From: Cynocephalus volans
Lineage: Eukaryota > Chordata > Mammalia > Dermoptera > Cynocephalidae
Length of the DNA: 64,000 bases
Direction of reading: 5' to 3'
NCBI RefSeq assembly: GCF_027409185.1
Contig: NC_084472.1
Location: 19,330,524-19,394,523, forward strand
Shown: piece by piece, positions 54,105 to 64,000 of the stretch
Layout of the letters: each line of letters starts with the position of its first letter
How positions within the stretch are numbered: position 1 is the stretch's first letter
Notes under the pieces: model-generated
Told to the model about the DNA's origin: nothing
Database searches by the model: none
What the model saw: the letters and a program-made list of their open reading frames with translations, nothing else
Made by a program: the position numbers and the translations under genes

Positions 54105-54198
54105 TTTGTGTGTGGCTGGCCGGTAAGTGGATCTAAACCCTTTACCTTGATGTTATCAATATTGCAGTCTAACCAACTGAGCTAACTGGCTAGTCCTC
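54105..54198 (-). mobile_element. monomer tRNA-Ile SINE, antisense
   Basis: TTTTGTGTGTGGCTGGCCGGTAAG, then TCTAACCAACTGAGCTAACTGGCTAGTCC (antisense A box and head). Flanks AATAACATTCTT (54093-54104) and AATAACACTCTT (54199-54210). Confidence 0.92.
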
Positions 54199-54210
54199 AA
54201 TAACACTCTT

Positions 54211-55232
54211 GATCAGCCCATTACCATTTGAACCTAGGCAACTATGAATATACTGTATAACCTTTTTTATCAAGCATAAAGAGATAGTTCCTAAATTGGG
54301 CAAATAATTATCCAGTAAAACTTTGCCCATTACTGATGTGAAATGAATAGCTCAGTGAATGACACTGAAAAACAAACAAAAAACTACTTTAATAGCTTGT
54401 AAAGAAAATGAAAAAGATATTAATTTAAGTCCAATATAGCTATAGTGAGGATCAAAATAAATAAAGCTTCCTTATATAAGATGGAAATTGACCAGACTAC
54501 ATGAGACTAATCTTTCTCACTGGAAAGCAATGTACAGTATAATCTTTACTGTCCATTATAAGCACTTAAGTGAAACTGTCAAAACAAAAACTGTGATACT
54601 GACACCCTCCATGAATGTTAAATACATCTTTCAAAACAATTATAAAACTGCTCAACCTAACTGGAATCTTGGCACCATTAACTCAAAACATAAACCAAAA
54701 TTTTGGCACTTGGGGCAAGATCATTAGTTGATGTATATTCCCACTTAAAAACAACTTACTAATTATTGTAAACAATTTTTTAAAAATTAAATCAAGTGCT
54801 CATTTAAGCTGACACAAATGTTGACAGTTAATATGATTTTCTTTTGACTTAATGCTTCTCCTCTTGTCTCTCAAACAGCCTTTTGTCTTAAATTTGTTCT
54901 GACTGAAGGTATATCAGCTCACCCCAATGCACCAGTATTATATGTTCATGTTAGAGGTGCTGAAAAGCATATAAATAATCATAATGGGTTTACTCACTTA
55001 CTTTTTAATTTTGCTCCTGGATATCCGGGCACTCAACTTTGGAGTAAGGTAGGGGCAGGATGAGGTGATGTGGGGAGTAGGAGAGACATGGGAAATGCCC
55101 AGCACGAACAGCAGAAGTAGCACTATACTAAGAATCAGATACCTGTGTCCTAGTCCCAGGCTCCATTCTGGTTCTTTAGGTAAATCACATAACCTGATCT
55201 GTCATTTGACATTCATTTGTTCATTACATACG
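54211..55232. other. no gene seen
   Basis: No supported gene. The open frames at 54488-54727 and 55065-55259 lack any family resemblance. Confidence 0.4.
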
Positions 55233-55560
55233 CTAGGCCTGTGCTGTCCAATATGGTAGACACTAGCCACATGTGGACTTGAGCACTTGAAATGTGGCTA
55301 GGCTGAACTGAGACGTGCTGTAAAGGTAAAATACACATCAGATTTTGAAGACAGTATGAAGAAAAATAATGTAAAATTCTCATTAATTTTTATATCGATT
55401 ATATGTTGAAATAATATTTTAGATAAATTGGGTTAAATAAAAGATATTAAGTTAACTTTTCTTTTTACTTTTTTTTTTTTTTTTTTTTTTTTGGTGGCTG
55501 GCTGGTATCTTTTTACTTTTTTTAGCGTGGTTACTAAGAAATTTGAAATTACGTATGTCT
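55233..55560. mobile_element. medium-reiterated DNA-transposon-like repeat
   Basis: GCCTGTGCTGTCCAATATGGTAGACACTAGCCACATGTGGACTTGAGCACTTGAAATGTGGCTAGG is the well-known 'gctgtccaata' family. It resumes after the nested tail as TTTTTAGCGTGGTTACTAAGAAATTTGAAATTACG. Confidence 0.65.
55476..55507 (-). mobile_element. tail-only SINE insertion (32 bp) with target duplication
   Basis: T17 followed by GGTGGCTGGCTGGTA, the complement of the last 15 bp of the monomer SINE. TCTTTTTACTTTTTTT occurs at 55460-55475 and 55508-55523. Confidence 0.8.
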
Positions 55561-55564
55561 CTGA

Positions 55565-56700
55565 CACCAAGGAGCCCACACAGTAGTTGGAGAAGATAAA
55601 AACATATGAAAATAATTACAATATAATGTCATTAAGTGCAGTAATAAAGATATATATTGAGGGGCACGAGAGAATGAAGAAGGCCATTTGTGGAAGCAGG
55701 TAGGAAGGAGGTGTGAAGAGAGATGGTAGGTTAGTCTCCTAGAAGTGGTACTACCTGAGCTGAGTCTTAAAGGATAAGTAAAAAGGTGAAATGTCAAAGA
55801 AGGGTGTGAAGGTAATTCCAAGAGAAAGGGATTGTATGAGCCACGACAGAGAAATAGCAAACGGAAGGAGAGAGGAAAAAAAGCAGTTTCCCGCTGATAG
55901 AGGGAAAGAACAAGGTGTGCAGTAGAGAGAGTGCAAAGCTAAGAAGGGTGTCTGTGACATTTTAAAGGGATTGAATTTTAACCTTTAGGCAGTGGAGAGT
56001 CACTGGAGGGTTTTAAATAAAAGAGAGCCAGGATTAGAAATAATGGCGTAGGGCCAGCCCGTGGCTCACTCGGGAGAGTGTGGTGCTGATAACACTAAGG
56101 CCACAGGTTTGGATCCCATATAGGGATGGCCAGTTAGCTCACTGGGTGGGCGTGGTGCTGACAACACCAAGTCAAGAGTTAAGATCCCCTTACCGGTCAT
56201 CTTTTAAAAAAAAAAAGAAACAATGGTTTAGATCTGCACAGAGACTGGATTAAGGTGAACAAGACTGGATTAAGGTGAGCAAGACTGGAAGCAGGGAGGC
56301 TGTTGTCTAGGCAAAAAATGTCAGGGCCTAAACTAGTGCAGTAAGAATGAGGATACAAAGGAAAGCACTAACTTAAAATTACATTTAGGAGGTAATATGA
56401 ATAGAATATAGTGACTGACTAGTCCTGACTCCATGGAAAGAAGTCTGGATCTTATTCTAAGATGATGGGAAGACTCTGGAATGTTTTGCACAGGGGAGCA
56501 TGGTGTTATGCAGATTTTCAAGGGCCATTCTCACTGCTGTTGGAGAATATACTGTAAGGGGGAAAAGAGTGGAAGTAGAAAGATAATTGATTAAAAGTAA
56601 ATAAATAAAAGGAGGCTATTGCTATTGAAGAGGTTGATAGTAACTTGGACCAAGGTTGATGCACAGGAGATAGTGAGAAGCAATTGGATTTGGGTTCTAT
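55565..56700 (-). repeat. L2, antisense, interrupted by a SINE
   Basis: Antisense L2 phrases in order: CTACCTGAGCTGAGTCTTAAAGGATAAGTA, CAAGAGAAAGGGATTG, GGCAGTGGAGAGTCACTGGAGGGTTTTAAA, GACTGGAAGCAGGGAGGCTGTTG, AGGAGGCTATTGC. The SINE at 56051 lies inside. Confidence 0.75.
56051..56216 (+). mobile_element. dimeric tRNA-Ile SINE
   Basis: GGGCCAGCCCGTGGCTCACTCGGGAGAG starts the left monomer; GGATGGCCAGTTAGCTCACTGGGTGGGC starts the right; it ends CTTACCGGTCATCTTTT plus an A tail. Flanks AAATAATGGCGTA and AAACAATGGTTTA. Confidence 0.92.
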
Positions 56701-57694
56701 TTTTATTGGCCTAATTCACAGGGTTGAGAAAGGAAAGGGAAATATAGGAAGATCACACCTGTTGAGCTCAATTGTCTTGTTTAATCAGGAGGCTAGGATG
56801 TCTGCTGAGAGTGAAAATTTGCATGAAGCAAATAGTGAAGGTTTGGAAGATAGCGAAGAAATAAAAGAACTAAACAAAGGCTATTTTAAGGATTAACTGA
56901 TGCCCTGCATGAGGTTTGAAAGCATGTATAATTTTAGTGATATCAGTCTAACCTGATATGTGATTTTCTCTTCACAACACTCAGCTACCCAGCTATAGGA
57001 GTGAAGCGTAGATTGTAGAATCAACAGTTTCATTTGTAAAACGTCTTGAGTTACATGTTAAAATTTATATTAGTTCCAAAATTTTAGTTTTAAGAATCCT
57101 AGCAGTTTTTACCACTACCAACATTTTTTTATTATGGCTAAATATACATTACATAAAATTTACCATTTTAACCATTTCACCACACAATTTTTTTTTTTTC
57201 ACCACACAATTTTTAAATTACGCATTCTAACAAGGGGCCTTCAATAGGTATGCTGGAAAATTAAAATCTCAGCCCTGAAGGTGATAGCACCAGGCATGGA
57301 GTGGCTGGAAACTCAATTTCTGTTGCCTCTGGATGGAAGTAGCCTAATCTTTTCATCACAATATGTAATACAAGCATTCACTTTTTAAAATATGCCATAA
57401 TTGAAAAAGTTTGGGAAGTACAGTTCTAAGTCATAAAATATGAGAAACCCAGTATTACAAAGAGTTCAAAACTGCTTCTCTATTAAAGATGTTTTCTCAG
57501 CAGATCTTTGAGACTTCATAATTTATTCCACCAAATGAGTCTTAAAGCTCCTTACTAATGAGAGGCAAACATATATGAGTATGCCCACCATTTCCATTGT
57601 TAAAGTGAACATTATAAAATTTCATAAAGAAAATCTAAGAATTTTCAATGTATCCAAAGGTTTCTACTTACATAAAAAACAGGAATCCATCAAG
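56701..57694. other. no gene seen
   Basis: 57110-57215 is antisense L1 3'UTR-like (TTACATAAAATTTACCATTTTAACC) with a short direct repeat CACCACACAATTTTT. Nothing else is recognised. Confidence 0.45.
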
Positions 57695-57803
57695 GGACGC
57701 CCAGTTCATTCATTTATCCACATTTATTTACCCACAGAGGACTGACTCTGTGGCAGGCACTGGGTTAGTTTCTGGAGATAAAAAGGTGAACAAGACATGG
57801 TTT

Positions 57804-57890
57804 GTTTTTGTTTTTTGTTTTATTTTTTGGCGGCTGGCCAGTATGGAGATCAGCACCTTGCTCTAACCAACTGAGCTAACCAGACAATAT
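57804..57890 (-). mobile_element. monomer tRNA-Ile SINE, antisense
   Basis: T-rich tail complement, GGCGGCTGGCCAGTATGGAGATC, and TCTAACCAACTGAGCTAACCAGAC. Flanks AAGACATGGTTT (57792-57803) and AAGACGTGGTTT (57891-57902). Confidence 0.92.
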
Positions 57891-58019
57891 AAGACGTGGT
57901 TTTGGGCCTCAAGAAACTTAGTCTAGTGGGGAGACAGAATTAATGAAATAATTAAAATTGTAAAAGCTGTGAGATGGGGAAGAACATGGTGCTATAAAAG
58001 GATCTAATAGAAGAGACTA

Positions 58020-58190
58020 TTCTTTTTTTTTTTTTTAAAGATGATCGGTAAGGGGATCTTAACCCTTGGCTTGGTATTGTCAGCAACACACTCAGCCAGT
58101 GAGGTAACTAGCCATCCCAATATAGGATACGAACCTGTTGCCTTGGTGTTATCAGCACCTCACTCTCCCGAGTGAGCCACAGGCCCGCCC
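58020..58190 (-). mobile_element. dimeric tRNA-Ile SINE, antisense
   Basis: Tail complement, AAGATGATCGGTAAGGGGATC (right monomer), CACTCTCCCGAGTGAGCCACAGGCCCGCCC (left monomer head). Perfect duplication AGAAGAGACTA (58009-58019 and 58191-58201). Confidence 0.95.
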
Positions 58191-58604
58191 AGAAGAGACT
58201 AGTTAAACAAGGTAGAGATTAAATAGCTAGGCAATGGTGGGAGTAGGTTTGGTGGAGAATTCCAGCCAGAGACAATAGCATGCAAAGGCCTGGCAGACAC
58301 TAAAAGGCAGTGAGGCCAGAGGACAGAAATGTTTGGAAATAAAGCTGGAGAGGTAGTAGATGCAGTTCAAAGGAGCTTCCTTCAAAGAACAGTACGAAAG
58401 CACTAAAGGAGTTTAAGCAGCATAGTGACATTATCAGATTTACTTTTCAAGATCACAGTAGCTGCAATGTAGAGAAGTGTTCTCAAAGTGGGCACAATTT
58501 AAGGTGGGGGGAGGAGAAAATAGATTTTATTCTATTTTTTCTTATTCTTTTAAAAATGTAAAAATGTGTTACAATATTCATAGTCTATTAGTTCTGAAGT
58601 ACTA

Positions 58605-58855
58605 ATAATGGCTAGCTTTTACTGAGCACATACTATGTGTCTGTACACTGTATTAAGGAGTTTACATATATTAATTCATTTAATATTCATACCCTGTGAG
58701 GTTGGTACTATTATCTTCATTTTACAGGTAGGAAAAATGAGACAGAGAGGTTAAGCAACCAGTCCAAGGTCACTCAGTAAGGAAGTATTACAGCAGGATT
58801 CCAACCCAGGAGGTATGTCTCCAGAGCCTGTAACTTACTTATTAGACTATGTATC
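58605..58855 (-). repeat. near full-length MIR, antisense, inside L2
   Basis: AGCACATACTATGTGTCTGTACACTG, TTAATTCATTTAATATTCATACC, TTATCTTCATTTTACAGGTAGGAAAAATGAGACAGAGAGGTTAAGC, CCAAGGTCACTCAGTAAGGAAG and ATTCCAACCCAGG. Confidence 0.9.
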
Positions 58856-59140
58856 ACTTTTCAGCAATGCACGTATATAATTTAAAATGAAATACATACA
58901 TGAATTGGGAATAGATGCTCAAAAATTTTTCTGAACACCAGTGATGAGAAAGGCTTAGGTGGGGTGGATATGGAAAGTAGACCAGCAGTACACTAGATAA
59001 GAGACAATGGTATTTGGACTATTGAGGACTGTAGTGATGGAGAGAAGGGAATGGGTTTAGATGTTTGGTAAGTAAAACTAACAGGACTTGGTATGGATTG
59101 GATATGGAGGTTAAAGGGGAAGAAAGTGTCAAAGATAATT

Positions 59141-60189
59141 CTTTCGATTGTGACTCGTATAAGTGGATTATATAGTGAGCCATTGGTAGAGGCCATACAA
59201 AAGGATTAGTCGTTCTACTCAGTTTTTCTCTAGACCACAAGTACACTGTTCTTTCGATATGCTGTTAAATGACAAACAGATTACAAGTTCTTTCCATTCG
59301 TAACAAAATTCTCCATTTCCATTACAGACATGCATACAAACTTCACTCTGCCAATTACACTTCCTATGTTGTATTACAAATGGCATAATCAATTTTTCAT
59401 CCATTTTCCTTTAAAAAGTGTTATGAATTGTCTTACAAAATTAGGAAGTAGATGATAGTTACTATAACAGGGTAATGAAGGTTCAGCAGCCTTCTTTAAT
59501 GATACCAACTTTCCTATGGCAGTGCTAGAATAGTACATAAACATCCTGCTGTATCCAATCCCAAGGAGTAAGTTATGATATTTATTCATCCCTTAAGATC
59601 TGGGACGAATGGAAAAATTACCTTTACACTTTGTATTTATAATTTTCTAAGTACTACTTAACTTTTTAAAGTTTTTATTATTATTCCCTGTCTTCCTTCC
59701 AGGTCTTAGAAGTATTACATAAAAGTATTAGACTGGTTTAAAATATGTGAGTCTAGTCTATTCTATTTTGTTCATTTGTAGAATTTCTAATGGTCTAAAA
59801 ACGCTTATTTTAGAAATCAAGATACATAGGAACACATACTATCAGTCTGAATAAAAGACAGCCACAAGAAAGACTTTTAAAACAAAAAACATTACCTAAC
59901 AGCATGTTGTCCCCATGAATAATGTTGGTCACTTCTAATACCTTTTCATTTCAGGTTTGCCAAAAACTTTCCATTTAACCTAAGCAAAATAAACATCGTT
60001 TTTATATATGGTGTTACCACCCAGTCCTGTCAGGTCACGTCACTAAACTGCAGGTGATAGCTACAAGGCAGAAAATTACGTTAGACTGATGTGTCCATTC
60101 CCACATTAGTTAATTCTGACACTCCCTTCGGTACAGGTCACTCATCACTGTTAAGGTAACTTTCACGTAACACCGAGCACTTGAAGCTC
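59141..60189. other. no gene seen; sequence upstream of the RBBP8 CpG island
   Basis: No repeat recognised with confidence. This is the distal upstream region of the RBBP8 promoter. Confidence 0.45.
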
Positions 60190-60413
60190 CCCACACAGGA
60201 TGTCTGGAGTTTTCTCCAGGGCATCTCAAAAACGCTGTGGCGGTCGCCAGCTCTTTGGGCCGCTCCCGATAGCTCCGAGGTGGCGCTCCACCCTCCAGCC
60301 ATTGCCCTGGGTCCCGGGCCACACCACGGACCCCGCTCCTACCCGGGGTCGTGAGGGGGCCCGCGGCGCTCAGCAGCACGGGGAAGGGGCGTGACGCCGC
60401 GGGAACTCCCGCG

Positions 60414-60447
60414 TGACGTCGCGCGGGCTCCCGGGGGTGGGGGCGGG
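60414..60447 (+). promoter_or_regulatory. CRE-like site plus GC box
   Basis: TGACGTCG (one change from the full CRE TGACGTCA) and GGGGGCGGG lie within 34 bp, ~50-90 bp before the inferred first exon. That spacing fits proximal promoter elements for CREB/ATF and Sp factors; binding is inferred. Confidence 0.5.
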
Positions 60448-60499
60448 CCCGGTCGCCTCCGAGCCCGGCCGGCGTCCTCCGGCCTTAAAGCGCGCCCTG

Positions 60500-60652
60500 C
60501 GCAGAGGGGCGGCTTTCCTACCGAGGGTTTGGCAGTCTGGTGAGGGAAAAGGGCGGAAGAGGAGAAAAGCGAGCGACCGTCCCTTCACAGCCCCGGAGGG
60601 TGCCTGCTTCCCCGCTGGGGCTTTCGAGAAAACCGAGGCAATCTTGGCAGCT
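60500..60652 (+). other. RBBP8: probable non-coding first exon of RBBP8 (5' edge uncertain)
   Basis: The segment ends GGCAGCT at a strong splice donor GTGAGTAAG (60653-60661), preceded by GC-box promoter sequence. There is no coding continuity to the start codon in the next exon, so it would be 5'UTR. The transcription start is a guess; the donor is the firm part. A second donor-like GTAAGA at 61040 (GCTC/GTAAGA) could serve an alternative first exon. Confidence 0.6.
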
Positions 60653-61312
60653 GTGAGTAAGAGGAATCTCCTTCCCCTGACCCGGAGCCCCGGCTCATGG
60701 CGGCTACTTCCGGGCTGGACCTGCGCGCTCAGAGAAGGGCTTTGCCTCCAGGGTGGGGCAGGCGCACAGCTCTCGGGCTGAGTCTGAGGAAAGAGGCTGG
60801 GCCCGGGTTAAACTCAGCTGGCAGTGGACTGGCGGGAGGACGAGCTGGCGCTCGGAGCTCCTCCTTGTTCTCCCGCGCAGACTGAAGAAGCGCCTCCCCG
60901 TGCCGCGCCCTTCCCACGCATGCGCCCACCGCGCCGCGCGCGCTTCCTGCTCCAGTCGTGTCGTTCGCTTTGGGAGCATTTTCACCAGAGGCTGATGGAG
61001 AAGGTCCCTGCGATGAGATCCTCTGCGCCTCTGCTTTGCTCGTAAGAGGACCGCACCAACAACACCCTGTGCCGTTTGTTTAGGTCCCTGTGTAACTCGA
61101 GGCGCGGCTCTTGTCTTGTGTGAGAATACGGGCGGTGTGACAGTAAATATGTTATTGAGCATCCTCATCGTGGTGGTTTATGCTGCTAAGGGCCACACAG
61201 AAAAGTATTACATTATTACAGGCCTGTTGAGGCCAGACTGCAATTTGGGAGGCAAGGCGTACATTTCTGAGAGATTAAGGCGCGTCGTCGTGCAGAAAAT
61301 AACGGTTCAGTG

Positions 61313-61450
<138 letters not shown>

Positions 61451-61761
61451 CCAGCAAACAGTGCTGGGCGTGCAGGATAGGTGCAAAAGTTTTGTGAGCC
61501 AGAATTTGCAAGTTTACTCTTGATACAGTGGTTTTACGTGGTTAAAAAAAAAGTACTTGACTTTTTAAACTACCTCTGAAGATCTGTTTCTTGAAGGATG
61601 CTTATTTTACAGTATTGGTTTTAAGCTAATATACTGTGCAATTTAAAATCATTAAAGTAATTAACCCTTCATTGAAAACTATTTACTTAATAGAAATAGT
61701 TTAATTTTTTTTTTTTTCTGCAGAAAAGTGTAAGAGTATTTTGTAATTATTGTTCTCATGA

Positions 61762-61960
61762 CTTGAGTCCCAGCCCTGGCATAGCCATGTCCTAGCTGTG
61801 TGGCCTTGGACGAGTCACTTAAGCTCTTAATGACTGTTTCCCCAACTCGAAAATGAAATAATACTAGTAGCTGTTTTATACAGTTGTTCTAAAGACTAAG
61901 TAAAATGATAAATATGAAACAGCACGATCCCTAGTATAAACACTTAATAAATGGTAACTT
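61762..61960 (+). repeat. MIR in RBBP8 intron 1
   Basis: CTTGAGTCCCAGCCCTGGCATAGCC, TAGCTGTGTGGCCTTGGACGAGTCACTTAAGCTC, CTAAAGACTAAGTAAAATGATAAATATG and ACACTTAATAAATGGTAAC. Confidence 0.85.
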
Positions 61961-62059
61961 TTACTGAAAATTATATAGGCCCATTGATTTATCTTTGGAG
62001 GTTAAAAAAATAGAATACAAGCCTCTTTGGAAACAGCTGTACTAATGCAGTACACCTAC

Positions 62060-62420
62060 TCCCACTTTTAAAAACTTTCTTATGGAAATGAACATACCCA
62101 AGACAGAGACACTAGAAGTACAAATCCTCTCAATACCTGTCCATCACAGCTTCGATAATTGTCAGAGTTCAGCCCTTCTTGTTTCATCTCCCCACCCAAC
62201 ATCCATTTTTTGTTTTAGCTTGAGTGTTTTCAAGCAAATCCCAGATAATATGTCACTTTACCTGTAAATACCTCAGTATATTTCCCTTTAACAGATAATA
62301 CCTTTAAAAAAAAATAAAATAAAATAAACATGACCACATCATTATACGCAAGAATATTAATAATTCCCCAATGTCGTCTAAAATCCAGTACATGCTTAGT
62401 TTCTGCTGATTTTTTTAAGA
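62060..62420 (-). repeat. old LINE-1 3'UTR-like sequence, antisense
   Basis: TTTTAGCTTGAGTGTTTTCAAGCAAATCCCAGATAATATGTCACTTTACC, TACCTCAGTATATTTCCC, GACCACATCATTATACGC and TTCCCCAATGTCGTCTAAAATCC resemble antisense L1 terminal text. Confidence 0.6.
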
Positions 62421-63466
62421 AGTATAATAGCAATTTTTGAAAAGCCTAATAAAAGTATATTTATTTCTGTAGTGCTTTAAGTATACTAAACACATACTTT
62501 TGTTCCCTTTAGAAATATCATTGTTTATTTTAGCCCCTTCATCAAAGACCTCAAGAAATGGTCAGCAAGAGACACTTAAATCAGTTTTGGCACTTGTTAG
62601 CAATGGTATGGCATTGGTTAAGGAGCCAGATGTGAGGTTTAGAAGACTTGCTAATCATTTTACCTTTTTAATGGAAGCTAATTAATGGTTTCAGTTTAAG
62701 AATACATATTAAAATACTTACTAAACCAGTTGAATTTTATTTCCTCCCCACCCCCCCTTGAACTTCTTAATAGACTCTTGCTTCCTTCAAGGGCTACATA
62801 AGTAAAAAACTCAATCATTCACATTTACCCTGAGAGGCACAAAGTAGCTTTATTGTAACTGCCTTGTACCTCTAAATGTAAGATGTATCTGTATTCATAA
62901 ATCTTGTCTGTGTTTGTGTCTGTATCTTACTCACTGACTTTTCTTATTCTCAGAAAGCTATGTAGATCCTCATGTGTGTTAATACATCTTGCTCTTTTAT
63001 AACATGTATATAGTTTTATGTACATATATATATACTTGTTAAGTCAAGAATATTTCAGAATGTTTTTCAGTTTTTTGTTTGGTATACTGTTGCATTCCAC
63101 ATCAATTCAAAAGTTTTAAAAAGTAGTAAATTATTTTGTAATGGTTAATCAATACTATGAATGATGGCAAACCTCTCAATATTAGAATCCCTTCAATGTA
63201 ACATAATTCAGGTAATTACTCCTTTCTAGGAGGAATAAAAGAAAATTTGCCTGAAAATTTACCTTACATAAAGGCCAAATAACTGAAATCAGGGCTTTTC
63301 TCACCATTATTGTCTTCTTTCCTCACTCTCTTCCATCCCCTCCCAAATTCTCAAAATGATTGTAGGTAAGTAAGGAAAACTGGAGAACAGCTGGGCTCGT
63401 GTTTTTATCCTGACTTCAGATTACATAAAGATAATGCAAAATTTAAGTTGCAATCTATCATTTCAG
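62421..63466. other. RBBP8 intron 1 sequence, nothing further recognised
   Basis: AT-rich intronic DNA leading to the acceptor ATCATTTCAG at 63457-63466. Confidence 0.5.

Positions 63467-64000
<534 letters not shown>

Larger units (their letters stand above)
57695..59140 (-). repeat. long L2, antisense, interrupted by two SINEs and a MIR
   Basis: The L2 3' end in antisense (CATTCATTTATCCACATTTATTTACCC...GTGGCAGGCACTGGGTTAG...CTAGTGGGGAGACAG) continues with ATGCAAAGGCCTGG, GTTTAAGCAGCATAGTGACATTATCAGATTTAC, CAGTAGCTGCAATGTAGAG and GACTTGGTATGGATTGGATATGG. Later elements at 57804, 58020 and 58605 sit within it. Confidence 0.8.
60190..61050 (+). promoter_or_regulatory. RBBP8: CpG-island promoter of RBBP8
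   Basis: This is the only extended GC- and CpG-rich stretch in the window, densest at about 60225-60500 and 60885-60975. Visible motifs include a GC box GGGGGCGGG (60439-60447), a CRE-like TGACGTCG (60414-60421), an NRF1-like CGCATGCGC (60917-60925), a YY1-like ATGGCGGC (60697-60704) and an ETS-like ACTTCCGG (60706-60713). There is no canonical TATA box. It lies 2.5-3.4 kb before the RBBP8 start codon, which fits the ubiquitous, TATA-less promoter expected of this repair gene. Open frames within it on both strands are what GC-rich DNA gives by chance. Confidence 0.85.

Noticed and set aside
60110-61170. Open frames up to 154 codons on both strands in the CpG island
   Set aside because: Stop-poor GC-rich DNA gives such frames by chance. 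Arg/Ala/Pro/Ser-rich translations with no family and no splice support.

Overview
This window is mammalian nuclear DNA: AT-rich, built mainly of interspersed repeats, with spliced gene structure at only one end. The best lineage marker is a family of short tRNA-derived SINEs, present as monomers and as dimers. Their heads read like tRNA-Ile (GGCYGGTTAGCTCAGTTGGTTAGAGCG...GGTTCGATCCCYGTACTGGCC). From memory this is the CYN SINE family of colugos (Dermoptera), so a flying lemur such as Galeopterus is my best guess; this is inference, not a database result.

The only clear cellular gene is at the right end on the + strand: the start of RBBP8 (CtIP, the DNA-end-resection cofactor). There is a CpG-island promoter at about 60.2-61.05 kb, a probable non-coding first exon ending at a GTGAGT donor (60653), an intron holding a 136-bp GA/homopurine tract, a MIR and old L1 sequence, and then the coding exon whose first 36 codons start at 63565 and end at a GTAAAA donor (63674).

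From 0 to 60 kb there is no functional protein-coding gene that I can support. The content is layered retroposons. (1) The 3' end of a young L1 lies at the left edge and a 5'-truncated young L1 at 22.9-26.3 kb; the latter has a perfect 13-bp target duplication and a 1024-codon open ORF2 remnant. (2) A 1.85-kb composite at 1.3-3.1 kb begins with L1 5'UTR-like sequence, lacks ORFs and has a perfect 18-bp target duplication. (3) A long, old, antisense L1 at 27.9-34.9 kb has served as a landing pad for a SINE, a probable hAT fragment, a GC-rich orphan piece, a solo class I LTR, a processed RILPL1 pseudogene (itself hit by a SINE) and a further SINE. (4) About fifteen tRNA-Ile SINEs occur, several nested, plus three ultra-short tail-only insertions. 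(5) MIR, L2, MLT1-type LTRs and DNA transposon remnants form the old background. (6) A 25-bp U6 snRNA 5' fragment sits between perfect 21-bp duplications.

I found no CRISPR array, operon, tRNA gene or intact functional RNA gene. Repeat family names are from memory of consensus sequences. Insertion borders are supported by target-site duplications read directly where stated.
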